Below are positions 25,901 through 40,900 of a stretch of 64,000 nucleotides of DNA, one piece after another (within the stretch, counting starts at the first letter, position 1; every line of letters begins with the position of its first letter). The notes below the pieces were generated by a model, which did not search any database, had not been told where the DNA came from, and saw nothing but the letters and a program-made list of their open reading frames with translations. This DNA is from Diphasiastrum complanatum. Lineage: Eukaryota; Streptophyta; Lycopodiopsida; Lycopodiales; Lycopodiaceae. The stretch lies in the NCBI GenBank assembly GCA_029204225.1, contig CM055104.1, forward strand, positions 38,556,527 through 38,620,526, read 5' to 3'. The position numbers and the translations under genes are program-made.

Positions 25901-28900
25901 TCAAGGCCATAATACTATAAAGTAGTTTAAAGCAGAAGAAGTTATGGAAGTAAGGAGAAATAAAGTGCACATATCTCGTACACAAGACATGTCACTCGCA
26001 TGTAGCCCCAGGAAGTGTGGTGAATTCTGATTTTATAAATTGATTATGCATGATTCATGATTATCCATCTACAACAGATAGAGAAAAACATCAGAGGGGT
26101 GTGAAGTTGATCACAATAATATGGGTTCACCAAATTTAACTTGGAGAATGCTATTTATGGAGATACTTTTCAGCAAAACATTTTATTATAGATTTTTGGC
26201 TTTATACACGAGTCCTTTTATGATATTGTGTTTGCTTGGTCATACATGCCGAACGTCAAAATGGATTGGTATTTTCCTTATGAAGTCTTTTGCAATTTCG
26301 AAATTGAAGATCATAAAACGTATTCATGTGCTACTTTGAAGATGGATTACGAATACACATGATTGCCGCTTTTCTAAACTCTCGAGATTCTTAACATGGG
26401 TGCAGGCCTTAAGGCAAAAACATACAGGAGTGTCCTAAATGGGAATACAACCTTACTTTGGCAATGTGAGTCGGAACACTTATTGATATATACATTCAAA
26501 AAAAACATTCTCAGGTCATAATAATCCTCTTGTACCAGTCGACTACGATATTGGCTGAAATCGTTGGGAGCCGAAAACTCATCAGCCCAGTCTTCATTCT
26601 CATTGTTTGCTCCTTTCAAGCCTGCCCCTTTTTCAACATTTCTCTTCAAAATCCTTTGGAATGCCACATCAAGAAGAATTGTATAAATGTCTAATGGAAT
26701 TGGTTCTACACCAGACTTATTATCCTTATCCGGTTGTGTGAAACTCGCTTCAGTGCCAAAGTTTGGACGACCAGACTTATCAGGCTCCTTAATATCCACA
26801 GTCGGTGCAGTTAAATCTCGTAAGAGCATCTGTCACACAAATACGACTATAGTTATGAAAGCTGCCTTGTATGATTGTATCGTCTAATGATAAAGGCATC
26901 AATGATTCTGTAATTTTGTGATCCAGCAGCTGAAGCCAAATTTGTTGGTAACTTCATTTATTGCAGTTTCCCAAATGGACAGAATGTAAGAAATATTTTG
27001 AAAATAAAATTTAAGCCTTTTTATCTTTTAAGAAAATCATTCCTGAAATAAAAATTGACACGTCCTGAAACAGAACCTCATAGCAGAACGTGTTCTGAAA
27101 CAGAACATCATTTCGGAACATGTTCCAAAACAAAACAGGATTCTATGCAGCAGACAAACAATCTTCTGTGTAATATTGATTCCCACTTTTTGTAAAAGCA
27201 AAAAATTACACTAATGCACTATTTTACATAGAAAAATTTGAGAAAAAAACATGAAACTGTCAAATCATTCTTTATGTCACATAAAAAAATGTACTTGTAC
27301 TAACCAAAACCTTACCAGCCAAAGTGGCAAGGCATGGGCATGGAGAACCAGTCTTTGGTGCTGAAAGAACATAAGCATCTGCAAAGCCCAAAATAAGGTG
27401 AGCATGCATGTTACTTACAAATGAGGTAATCATAAAATGTGCTTCAGTTTTAGCAGGCCAAGAATGAAACTTTCAAATTATGGATCTTAAAAGCCTTCAG
27501 AATGGTATGATCCTTGATAACAATGATGATAAAAGAATGCAAATAAACTACCATTCACATAAGGAACAGAGGTCAAATAATCAATTTTCAAAAACAGTTC
27601 GCATCATTTCAAATCCATTTTTTTTGGAATTGAATCGACCTCTGCATAACGATTTGAAAGAAAAACAATTTTTTTGAAGAAAATAGAATATCAAGTTTTT
27701 TGATTTTTTTTTTTCAATTTGAAAGATTCAATTCAGAATCTCAATGTTTCGTGGACCATTTTGAAAAGCCTTTTCGGAATACATGTTTGAAACGGGAAAA
27801 AATTGGGTTTGTGGGAAAGAAACGGCAGAACATTTTAGGGCTTTTATTTTTGCTTAGTTTTATTCCTAGCCTTTTGTTGAAGGAAAACCAAGTGTTGTTC
27901 AGGTATGTAGATAATAATTATAGCTCTATACAATGACGATATAAACAATTGGTGACTGACAAACTTAGATGAGTGAGAGCATGCACAACGCACATGCACA
28001 AATTATACATAATTCTACTACTCCCTAATGAGTTTTAACAAAAGCTGTATATGCCAAACTTTCACACACACACATTAGGAGGTCTTTTATTTCCCCGCCT
28101 CTAATTTAAAATCCATTTCGACACGACTTTTCGAAACAGAGTTTCATTGAATGAAACGTTGATTCAGATTAATTCAGACTGATTTGAAACTGTTCAATTT
28201 GCACTTCTTTGGAACTATTGACGAGGAATTGGCAAAAGCTTAGTATGTGAGTGGGCACATTGCATAATTGCATCCGTTCAGTTACACTAACATTCACGTG
28301 CAAATTGTGGATATAAGTAATACCGTGAACAGCTTATTGCAAAGTCTAGTCATGAATAGAAACTTATTCTACACAAAAGTGGGCATGATACTATGTCAAG
28401 TGTGATGGATGAATGGCAATAGTTCCCTTATGATGTACTTCAGCTATAGATACTGCAGTCATTGATCATATACTTTTCTCCTTGACTTTGACCACATCCA
28501 GGTTAACTACCTAAACTCCAGTCATTGATAAACACAGCCCCCTGCCATGCATGACAGACACTACTCCTTTCACACAAAAGGACAGCCTTTTACCAAGAAC
28601 GAGAAACATTGGACATTCGTTACTGTGTAAATATGTGCTGAGGCCATCCAGCCAATGCCATAGATATCTGCTTCCATCCTCTCTTTAGTGATCACTTCAT
28701 TAGTCTCTTGTCGCATAGGCCTTGGAGAAGATTTTGCTAGCAGCACTAAATGTTAACAAACATGTGCTTCTATTGAATTAGAGGACACTTGACAGAATGA
28801 AATTAAGAAAATCATCAGAATTAGAACATTCGACTTTCATGTGAATTTTAATGGCAAAAGTTAATCCTTATTCTATTCATAGAAACTAGATGTACATCCT

Positions 28901-31900
28901 ATGTAATGACCTCATTCAGAACGCCGTAAGGAACATGTTTTGTAAACCATGTGGGCAAAATCCCACGTTCTGTGTGGAGCATAATACTTTAAAACGTGAA
29001 GAAATTGGATACACAAGTATAATATCTCAATTTATTTTCATAAAAAATACAACAATTATAAACTACTATTGGCTAGTGGGATATATGTCCGGATCTGGCA
29101 CTCTCCAAATATAAGCCCATCTCGTGAGCAATAGTTAGTAAATATGAGTACGAATGCTTAAATAAAGGGGCCATTTTGTAACTTAGCAATAGTCAGGCCT
29201 TAAAAGATAAGTTTACAAAGTTGATCCAAGTAGAAAAATGTTTGGCTCGGGCCAATCAAAGGAACCTCTCGTTTTATAAACAAGATCCATTCTTTTAAAA
29301 TTTATGCACACAATGCATTCCATTTTCTACGTACAGAAAGGAACTTGACAGAAAAAACCCAAAAAGGTACTTATGGATCTATTAACTCCTCATAGTTAGA
29401 AGCTCCAGTGCTCACTTAAAACCTATAGCAGACAATCCAGGTTGCCAATATGATGAATCATAATAAAAGGCATTTCCACAACTCAATATCAAGAGAGATA
29501 TTGACAATGTAGCATTAATCAGCAGATGAACCTTACATTGTTGATTGCCTGCAACAATTTCACTTCTTCCTAGATTCTTTAATTAAAAGACAGATTCAAT
29601 CATCCTTGCATAGCTTTAGTGCTACTGTACGTAATCTAAATAGTAATAGATTGTCATACTAGAACGAATCCAGTATGCCTAGAATAGGTGCTGAGTAACA
29701 ATATTCCAACAATAAGTTCCACCAGGTCAAAAACTAGGCACTGAGGCTCAAAGTAAATCTGATTACTTATGTATCATAAAATACAAAGTGAAACTATAGC
29801 TAAGACCACAAAATAAATGAAACCTGTTGGAGGTAAATTGTAAGCTTCGGCTTGTCTCCTTTGATAGAATAAAGATTATGCGAACCTAAGGCAACCATTG
29901 CCTCACAAAGGCATCCAGCAAACTCAATCTCCGACTCATCCACAAGACCACCGCCAGTAGAAGCTTTTATGTGGGACGCTGAATGCTTGAAAGATCCTTC
30001 CGATGCAGTCGACAAAACTTCAAAAACCCTCACCATAGCTGAATCGAACACTTCAGCTGCTTCATCTGCTGGCCTTCGTCTATAATAATTCAAACAACCT
30101 CACATGATAAACAACTGAAACATGCAACATTTATCTCAAAATACAAAAGCCATGGTAAGATACAACAATTAAATAAGCAAAATCAAATGATTGAAGAGAA
30201 GTAGGACTTCTTTAACCTAAAGGTTGAACTATTCTTTCTGCTCCTCATGCATGATATGTCCATCTTTGAATCCAAACTTCAGACTTAATGCCAATTAGTA
30301 AGAAATAATTGCAAGTTCTATGACTAGAGATGGTAGCACTACTCTTGGGCTAGAGATGCCCCATCGTAAAAATGTCAATACTGAAATACTAGTTGTAAAA
30401 CGGCAACTCAGGAAAAAAAGTATACTTTCTGGCTAGGCCACTTGCATGTGACAATAAACAGGTGGGTCATGTTTGGAGTCTTTCCACTATGTAGGAGCTC
30501 ACCGATCAAGGGGGACATGTCCTGTGCTATGGGTGACATTTGTTGACCACATGAGAGACAGGAGTGTCAGTTGATCTTGGAAACTCATGTCCTGCCCGTG
30601 TCAGGTTACTGACAAGTGGCATGAGCTGGTGGCAAGTGTGCATGTGCATAGTTGGAGTACATCTCATCGTCATTGCTTCATCATTGTTATTTGTGTTCTC
30701 TTCCATGTATGTGTATCGCTATTGTCTAACAATCGTAGGAATCTTGTCCTGAGCAAGTCGATATTCTAACAACTCGGAGGACTGAGATAGAGATGTCAAA
30801 CATGTCCAAAAGGTAAGCTGCCTGAGAGTACCACGAGAGCTAGAAGCCCTAACTGTGAAGCTGCATTGATGAAGTGACTGCCAGATGAGAGTATATGTTT
30901 GTGGGAAGTGTCAGAGCTCTCTAGATGTATACCATGAGCCAGAAGAGGGCGTCAAGCAATAAAGAAGAAACTGCGAACTCGTCAACGGTAATATGATGTG
31001 GAACTGAAGGCTTAGAACAAATCATCCAAGTCCTGAAACAGACGCAATCCAGATAGAGTAAAGGAAGTATGACCCTTGCCAAGTCGAGTTGAAGTTGCAT
31101 GCCTCATATTGAAGATAGGACTACATAGGTGTAGAATGAAACCACCTACAAATGCTGGTCACAAAAAATAAGCTCTTGCCTCCCGGTTTCTCCGAACGAG
31201 GTCCGTTTCACGTACAGCCAGTTCCGACCTGTGGGCAATGTCAAGTGAAAAGGCCCTGTATGTGTTGAAGTGTCCCTCCGCCTGGAAAAAAATGATGTAT
31301 AGTATGCTATGAAACTATTGCTGAACAGGCTGCAGACCCGTGTCTCCGAGTGGGTTGTTGATGTCGTCTCTGCTACCGTGGAGCTGTGGGCTGTGGCCTA
31401 TGAGCTGACAGTCTGTCTGAGCGTCTACACTGTCTCTGCCGTCTATGTATGGAAGCATCTGGAATCTCAGCCTCTCCATCAAAATCACTACTCATCAGAA
31501 TCACTACTCAAGGTAATCTCATGTCTCTTTTTCCGACGAGATAAGCACTCCCTAATGCTCAACTGTATCAAGTAGGGGGGGGGGGGGGGGGGGGGTGTCT
31601 GTGTCTAGTCTCACAATCCTCAAGTTTGACATCTCCCGAATCATCAATGCAACACATCTGGGATCCTCATATGATATCAAGGTAGAGAGTGACTGGGTGA
31701 TCTCGGAACAAACAGTAATATCTCCCTCGGATCTCATAGTAAACTGGGCATCTGAAGAGAAAATGAAACTCAATCTTTTGAGAATAGCGGATCCAGATAT
31801 TCCATTCGTCATTAACACTGACGCGAGTGGTACGGCTATTGGAGCTGTTCTCTTACAGGAGGGGCAGCCCGTTGCTTTTGAAAGCAAAAAGTTAACCGAT

Positions 31901-34900
31901 GCGCAAGTCGAGTATACTACGCAAGAAGAAGAGCTTTTTGCGGTGATCCATGCTTTGAAATCATGGAGACATTACCTATATGATAATAAGTTCGTGGTTA
32001 AGACGGATCACCAACCTCTAAAATATTTTTTCAATCAGAATGATCTGAGAGGTCGTAAGGCCCGATGAGCAGAACTCATGCAGGAATTCGACTTTGAAGT
32101 GCAGTATATCAAAGGCACCACTCATCGGGTGGCTGATGCACTTTGTCGAATTGGTGAAGTGAACAAGCTTTCCTTCACAGAAATCAGGACAGATTTTTAT
32201 CTCTCCCTGAGGGGTCTTTGTGAGAAAGACCCGCATTTTGGACCAATTTGGAAGAGGGTTCTAGCAGCTACATCAAGCGAGACTGATTTACATGGTGATC
32301 AGTCTAGGAGAAGGGATAAAAAGAGTGTAGATAACTTCTCTATTTGTAATGGACTATTGTTCAGGAAAGGGAAGGTTTGTGTGCCCGAGGTGGATGCTAT
32401 CAAAAAGAAAATTTTACTTGAGTGTCATGAATCACCATGTGCAGGACATCCAGGCATACATCGTACTCTAGATTTGGTAAGAATTATTGGCCAAAACTTA
32501 AGCCCTTTGTCGAATCTTATGTGGTCAAGTGTGACCAATGCCAGTTGAATAAGGCCGATATGGCTAGTGGATTGTTACATCCATTGGACATCCCGGATAA
32601 AAGGTGAGACAGCATTTCAATGGATTTCGTGGTTGGGTTACCGCGGACAAATAAACAACATGATGCAATTTGGGTACTGGTCGACCATCTTACCAAATTA
32701 GCTATGTTTATTCCAGTAAAGACCATCGTGAAGGCTTCTGACTTAGCTCAGTTATTTGTTGAGCGTCTATTTAGGCTTTACGGATTACCAAGTGATATTG
32801 TGAGTGATCATGATCCGAGGTTCACCGGTCACTTTTGGTCGGCCGTGTTTGCTAAACTAGAGACGACATTGAGCTTTTCGAGACTTTCAAGTGGGGGATT
32901 GGGTGTATTTACGGATCCCGAAGGATTCTAGTGTAATGCGTACTGGCAAGCATTACAAATTGTCCCCTAGGTATAGAGGACCGTATCAAATCTTGAAAAA
33001 GATTGGATCCTTAGCTTACCAATTGGACCTCCCGAAAGGAACTCAAGTGTACCCGGTTTTTCACGTAAGCCGACTCAAGAAGAATCTACGTGAAGGGGAG
33101 CATCTTGGTTCTAGAGACCAATTGGACCTGTTGGATGAATCAGCGGGTGTGCCCTTCCCAAGTCAAGTGATAGCTGCCTATCACATACTGAATGTAGGAC
33201 CAACTAGGGGCTGTCCGTCGAAAATAAGCTCCTAACCTAGAAGAATTGAAGACCATAACCTTGGTCTTCGCAGTGTTCACCCCCAACCTCCATCGGGTAA
33301 AGAAGACCTTTACTCTGATTGTCGCGAAGCTGTCCCAGTATTGAAGTCCCCAATGAGAAAAATATGTCCACACACTGCGAATCTGACAATATCCAATGAC
33401 AGGTCAAGGTAGGGTGAGCCAATGCCCTCAACAAAAGAGGAAGACTCTGGGGGAAAGTAGCATGCAGCAACAAAGAGGTCCCTGTCCAAGACAATACTCT
33501 ATCCCTCCAAAGCCACGACCACTAGCTGATCTAGTCTCAGGCCTGTATACAAAGTCCCATCTTCCTGGAAGGCTTTACGCCTTTCCTCGACCTGAATGTA
33601 TGTGAGGTCATCATCCATAAATGGAGGTACCATGTAATTTGGCTCCACAACGCAAAGCATCTCAGCAACTCTCCAAGGAACTAAAATGGATAATCAGTGT
33701 AGTTGTATCCAATCCGTCCATCTTGTGACCTTAGAGAGAGAAGAAAGGAAGCTTCATTCATGTCTTTTCCATGCCCAAAGGCAAATAAGATGAAAAAGTA
33801 CATCTGAAGTATGTGGTATCAGCAAGAGCATATGAAACTTCTCCAAAACAGTAACAAAAAAGTGCATATGTATCTAACTACTAGAAACTAAACTAAACTA
33901 ATGACAGATATAGAGATAAAAATGTATCCTGCGATAGGACATGTAATTCCAACTCCAACCCGGCTCTGAGTGATATGTTATCTCTGATCTCTATGAGTTG
34001 GTGTGTCGTTGTCATCGTCATTGTCCAGACTTTGGGTCATACGCTAAATCTCTCCATGGTCAAAGTGGATTAATTGTTGCAAAATCACTAAAGGTGGCTA
34101 AATTTCAACTTTGTAACAAAAGAGTTTAAGTGCTCACAATTGATTAAACTTTGAAAAGATGATAATCTCAATAAGTGGACTTCAAGTAATCCAAACCAAG
34201 ATCTGTAAAGTGCAATAGAAGCAACTCACTATAGGAAGATGAATGATCAAAAAAATGTGAAAATGATTCAAAGGAAGTGCAAAAGTGAACACTAGCAAAA
34301 GCTACTTAAGTGACCTAAAAAAGCGTCTACAATCTTGACTTTTAGGAATCAAAATTGCGAAATGAAAGGTGCATTAGGGGTGCCTTGTTGTAGGGAACAC
34401 AATGAAACACAATAATTCAAAAAAAAGACACAACAAAAGCTTGATAACAAATGAAATGCCAAAAAAGTGAAAATTTAAAAATGCATTATCTTAAGTTAAA
34501 AATGTCCAATCGATGAACAAAGTCTCTATATGTCTGTGTATTTGTGTATACATCTGTGTGTGAGTGGGTGTGTGTGTGTGTATAATGTTATGTTGTTTGA
34601 TCAGACTTTGGCTGGCAAGATCTTGTGATCAAAAACTCCGATTGATGAGCTTTAGAGTGTTTTGAACTCGTCTAAAGGAATATTTGAACCTACATGATTT
34701 AAATAGAGAATCTCATAGAACCAAAAATGGAACATTCATAGTTTGACCAGATTTTGACTTTGTGATGACCGACTTCTAGAAGGTCAAAATAGATCGAAAA
34801 TGAGAATCATAGAACAATAAAAAACAACTCCATCCAATCAAATGTAGAAAAACTTCTATACATGATAACTAAAAATACTTCTTTTGATCAAACGATCAAA

Positions 34901-37900
34901 ATCTCAATTTGACATGAAACTGGGATCAATAGTCTTACTTCAGTCCAAAGCCCTCATATAGATGACTATTTCCAACTTCTGTCACGAAAAAGAACATAAA
35001 TATGAGTTTCTCCAAAAGTCAAATATGAACGTTTCTAGAATTAGGTTTTCGAAAAATGGATTTACTTTTCCAAAGGCACCCCAAGTACTAGAAAATCAGT
35101 GCAAGTGATAAAAGTTCAATTATGATCAAAAATGAAAAAAATTACCACAAAAAATGTGAAGAAACTTCATGTTAGTCTAGAGAGAGAAAGAAAAAAAGAA
35201 AGACGGCCTTATTGATGTCCTTTAAGTACCAATAGGTACAGACTAAGAGGTACATCACAAGTCTTACATCATGGGACCATATAAACATCTCCATAGCAAA
35301 CTAACTAATAGCAAAACAAAAAAAGTTAAAGCACAATGTTTGAGCTAAATGTTGAAAGATTATTGTGTTGAGCCTAGCTAAACAATGTAACAGTGAAGTC
35401 CATGATGGACCACAAAATAACACTAAGGTCTTAAGAATGCAGGGTAACAGTTGAACTGGAGACGGGAGCATTGTGTTGAGATCACCACCGATGAGCACTT
35501 CGACGTAATAGACAAGATATGGCTTTTACTTAAATAGAAACAAAACATATAGCCAATTTATCCTTCTCTAAAACAAATTTTTATTTCTATTTATGTGTAC
35601 AACATGATCTACCTGCATTGTCGCATGGGGATATGGTCGTGTGACGACATGGACGCACAATGATATGACGGGTAGGCTCCCTGCGCTAATGCAATTGTCT
35701 ATTAACCTGTAATTATTGCAAAGAGACTGTCAATTGGCCCAACGCAAACCAACAACTATGAGATAAAACAGAGCCTATGTAAGGTGGTAGTGTAGGAGAT
35801 CTAGCCACATCTAGCTCTAGAAAATGTGCTTTAGTAATCTACTTTGACCCCCAACGGGCCTGCCCAAACATGGTGAACATAAGCTCGATAAATAAACCGC
35901 CAATGATAATAATATCAACTCTTAGGATAGGAAGGTGAGATATAGATATACCAAGAGTGTCTAGTAGACGAGATGCCAATGCAAATCATGAGAGCTGATA
36001 ACCGTAATCCAAGTGTCCCAAACTGGATGAGGAAAGTGCCAACCACGGGTATGCTAGTGCTAGACTCTGTGGTCTCAAAAGATGACTCTCTGCAAATAGA
36101 TGACCAGTTTGAAGATGGCCTCCACCTAGATGGGAGGTCTAGCAAACTCTATGAGCATAACCAGATGTGGGACTTGATGGCTTACCCCTAATCATCGTGA
36201 TAACATGGAGATTTGAAGACATGAGAATCAAGCCCCATATGACTTCATAAGTCTCATAGCCTACATACCTATGGGTGTAACTAGAGCATCAAAAAGATGA
36301 GAATTACTCTATGGATGTTGCCTTAAACAAAACCTATGTCGCAACCAATCTTAGGGGAAAAGAGGACCAAAGAATAAAACCCTCAAAAATGTATACAATG
36401 AGACAATCTCCAAAGGCTGGTCATCCAAAGTGACAGTCTCGCATTGCATAAATCTATTGAAGACCATATGTTTGGTCTTCTTTACATTCACCTCAAAATT
36501 TCTAGTATAGAAAAATGTAGATAAGGTGTCAAAATGCTTCTGCAAGCCCTCCCTGGTGGGAGAGACCACGAACAAATCATCTGCGTGCAAAAGAATGGAT
36601 ATCAAAAAATCACCAAGTTTGGACCCCAACCACCATGTTGACCAATGACTCCTCAAGTTCTTTGATGTGAAGATCAAAGAGTGTAGGCAATAGTCAACAA
36701 CCCTATTGGCCCCAATAGTGCTTGATACCTATAGAGGGGTAGAAGCAACCGACCACTCCCTTATATAGTGTCATACTAGCTAATATGATATCATGTGAAA
36801 ATTGGAGGTCCACCAACCTCTGAATAAGCTTATGGCAAGGGACTGAGTCAAAAGTATGCCTAAAATCCGCAAAACTGCAAGAAACACACTTTTGTCTTGG
36901 CGTGGGTATAAAAATTCCTTGTAAAACCATGCCACCCCACTTAACCCTCTTATCTCCAAATGATCTCATCTTTGCACAAAAAATTGGATCCCATGTGAAG
37001 CCTGGAAAAGTTGGCAAAGTTCTCACCTCACTCTCGTGTGTCTCCATCAAAAACGTAATATCCCCACCATATCTGAACTTGTGTGGCCAAGAGAGGTCTC
37101 TAGAAAAGGTTTGGCTTCTTGGAATACATCATGCATTTGGCATGCCACATACTCGAATGTTAAGGAATTAACACTCCCTCAATTTCTCCTTGATGAAAGT
37201 AATTGAGATCATATCTGCAATAGGAGTCTCATCTTGATTTGATTTGCTCTTCACTATGGCTGCCCTTTATGCTGCTCTGATTTGCTTTAAGGTCCTAAAT
37301 CTTCATGGATGCATCTAATGTTGATATCCCTTTACATAACTCCACATTTTCTTCTTAAAATCTGATGATTTCTACCTTAAGTGTCTCTAGCTGTAGCTTC
37401 ATCATATCCATGTGCTTTAGAGAAGTTCTAGCTTTTCTAGCTTCTTCTCAAGAATGTATCATCTTGGATGAGTCTTGGAGGAGTAGGTCTCAATTTATAC
37501 CATACTGTTGGAAGGACTTAATAGGAAACACAATATTGGAAGATAATGGAGAGCAAAGTCATGGACAATAGAAGCGACCTAAACCTTACATAAAGAGGGG
37601 TGGAGGGTGTTGCACAAATACAAAGGTGGTGGAGTAGAGTGTTGCCAAGAAACGGGTAGGAACCTTCCCTCCTTGAAGGTGCAGCCCTAATCACAATCTG
37701 TAGCAATGGGTTCGTCCAAGAAGAGACCAACGGATGGGCCCTTGAAAGACACAACACCCTCTTCCTAGACCCCAGGCTCATGTGATGGCAACACCTCTTC
37801 CATGTGTTGAAAAAACCAAGAATGCTAGAATAACTCGAAATCTGGATTCAGGACCCTAAAAATGCTATTTTCAAAGATTATTTGATCCTAACAGATCTAG

Positions 37901-40900
37901 GAGAAGAACATGCAAGGAATAGACTTGACATGCAACTGTCATGCAAGCTTGAAATAGAAAAACTCAGCAAGCTATGGATCATAAGTTTGATCCAGATTCA
38001 ATCCACTTGAATTCTACTCTTTGTCTATCAGATGAATTGAGGGAAAGAAAGTTTCTATTTTCTGGCCACTACAATTGAAAGCATGAAATCTGAAAAAACG
38101 AAATCAGATTGACTTCTGATCGCTTCTGTTGATAGCGCCTATGCAATAGATGACTTATGCCTTTGATTTCACCTGAATCTGACAATTCAATTGAGAGAAA
38201 TGAATGATTGAACAAATCAGAACCAGCGCCCTCCTACAAATGGTTATTTGCTTTCCTGGTTCAGATTTGCTCCAAATTTGAAATGGGAATGATCTGACTA
38301 GTAGCGCCCTCCTCCAAGGATCAGATTGCAACTGACCTCATCGAAATTGGATGAGAAAAGAGGAAGAAACAAGCAAAAATCAGATGAGATCCAAATGCGA
38401 CCACCTACAAAAATTCAGGTCAAGAAGATAATCAGATTGAAGGAGAAGAAGGATGATTCCCGAATCTCACATCCCTCCAACTCGTGGAGTCTCCAATAAG
38501 TAGAAATATGGTATGTACAATCATTGGCATGCTATTGCCAAGTGTCCTAATGCTCATGCATGATTTTGCATGTTGCATGCATGTTATGCTAGGTGGCAAA
38601 CCTACTTTTTCTCCCCCATGCACATGTGCATGGGGGTCTACCAAACTTAAGTGGGTATGTGGCATCAACATGCAAGAGGGCCTCCCACAAGTTTGTACTA
38701 AAAAAAATTTGCCTAAGTTTGGGCCTCAAAGTATTTTTGTACCCATGTATGACCATGTGACAAGTTCCATTTATTTAACAAGGTTTACAAGGTTCTTCGA
38801 TGAAATACTGAATCCTTGCTTAGTTGGATAGCTGAAGTGTTATCCATGAGAAGTAAGGTTTTTCTTGAAAGACACCAAGCTGGTTTGAAATATATTGCAT
38901 CCATAAGATCTCATTGCATGCCTTTGTTGTTGCTACATATTCTAATTCACAAGAAGATTGAGCAACAATTGATTGCTTTTTACATACCCATGAAATGGCT
39001 GCACTTGCAACTAGACAAACACATCCAGAGATGCTTTTTGAATCATCCTTCCTGGACATCCAACTTGCATCTGTATAAGTGATTATCTCTATGCTCTTGT
39101 CATGGGAAAAATAAAGTCCGTAGTTTATAGCATGCTTGAGATATTTCAAAACATGTTGTGCTAACTTCCAATGCTTCAAACTTGGATTAGCATTGAATTG
39201 ACTAAGGCTGAAAACTGAAAAAGCTATTTCAGGCCTAGTCCAAGTTGTTAGATATATAAGGGAACCAATGAGATATAAGGAATAAGAGCCATTTGTTCCT
39301 TTTCCTCCTTAGTTGTAGGACAATCATCTTTTGATAGTATGGTTCTTGTAGGCATAGGAACCATTTTCCCCTTACAATCCTGCATGTTAAACCTGTCAAG
39401 AAGCTTTGAAATATAGAGAGATTGATGCATGAAATAGCTAGAGTTTTCCTTCTCAATTTGCACCCCAAGATAAACCTTGGCTTCTCCCATATCAGTAATT
39501 TCAAATATAGAGGATATTTGCTTCTTGACTATCTCCATATTTTCTGTGGACTTAGTGGCGATCAATGTATCATCAACATAAACACCAATGTTTACTATTT
39601 CCCCATTAAGGTACTTTGTATAAACATTTGGATCAGCACTAGTGGGAGTAAAACCAAAAAACTTCAAACCTTCATCCTTCTATTGGAACCAGGCCCTTGC
39701 TGATTGCTTTAGGCCATATATGCTCCCCCTCATAGAGCAAACATGATTAGGAAATTCATGGGATGAAAATCCCTCGGGCTGCTCCATATATAGCTCCTCT
39801 TGTAATTCTCCATAAAGGTAAGCTGTTTTTTCATCAACTAAGTGGACAATTAAACCATCTTTGGCAGCAAACGCAAAAACATATCTCACATTAGAATGTT
39901 TGATAACCGGGGAAAAGGTGTCAAAGTAATCTATACCACACTTTTGTGTAAAACCTTTTGCCACCAAACGAGCTTTGTATCAATTGATCTTGTCGTCTGG
40001 TCCAAACTTGTATCGAAATATCCATTTGCATTTGATTGCTTTCCTTCCTTCAGGTAGAGGTTTGAGATCCCATACCTTCCGTCGATGCATGGAATCTATT
40101 TCATCTTGCATGGCCAGCAGCCATTTGTCTTTTTCCTTTCCTCCTATAGCTTCCTTATAGGATTCGGGTTCTCCTGCAAAACAACATGCCTCCACAAGGT
40201 AGTTGTGTTGATTCTCCCTCATGGGCTCCTTACCAAGCCTTGAGGATCTTCGAAGTAGCTCTTCAGGTATATCTCCATGCTGAATTCTCCTTGGTCTTCC
40301 ATAGCTTCTTGGATCTTGCATGTCATCATGTAAATCTACATATGGTTCTGCACTTGGTTCAGGTACTTCAGAAACAAATGGATCATAAAAATCGAATCCC
40401 ATTTGATCTATGTTATCTAGAAATTTGTCTTCTTCAAAGATAACTTCTCTACATTCCAAAGTGGTATTTTCTGAAGGAAAATAGAATCTGTAGTAAGAAG
40501 TGCTATTTACATAACCAATAAATATACCTACTTTGGAATGTTGGTCCAGCTTTGTTCTTTTGTCCTTAGGCACAAACACATGTGCTATGCATCCGAAAAC
40601 TCTTGCATGAGTAATACTCGGCTTCCTTCCCCACCATAATTCATATGGAGATTTGGATATAGAAACGTTTTCAATACTCGATTGAAGAGGAGGTAATTGG
40701 CTGCTCCAACTGCATCGGCCCAATATGTTTTGGGAAGATGTGCATGTGCAAGCATGCACTTGGCTGCCTCCACCAGAATCTGATTTCTTCTTTCGGCAAC
40801 TCCATTATGTTGGGGAGTATAAGTTGTAGTCACCTGATGTGTAATGCCTTTTTGTCTGCAATAGTCTAGAAATTCATTAGATATGTATTCTCCTGCTCCA

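Noticed and set aside
27480-27936. Two short plus-strand ORFs in intron 9
   Set aside because: AT-rich, low-complexity Lys/Asn/Phe content with no motif; consistent with chance.
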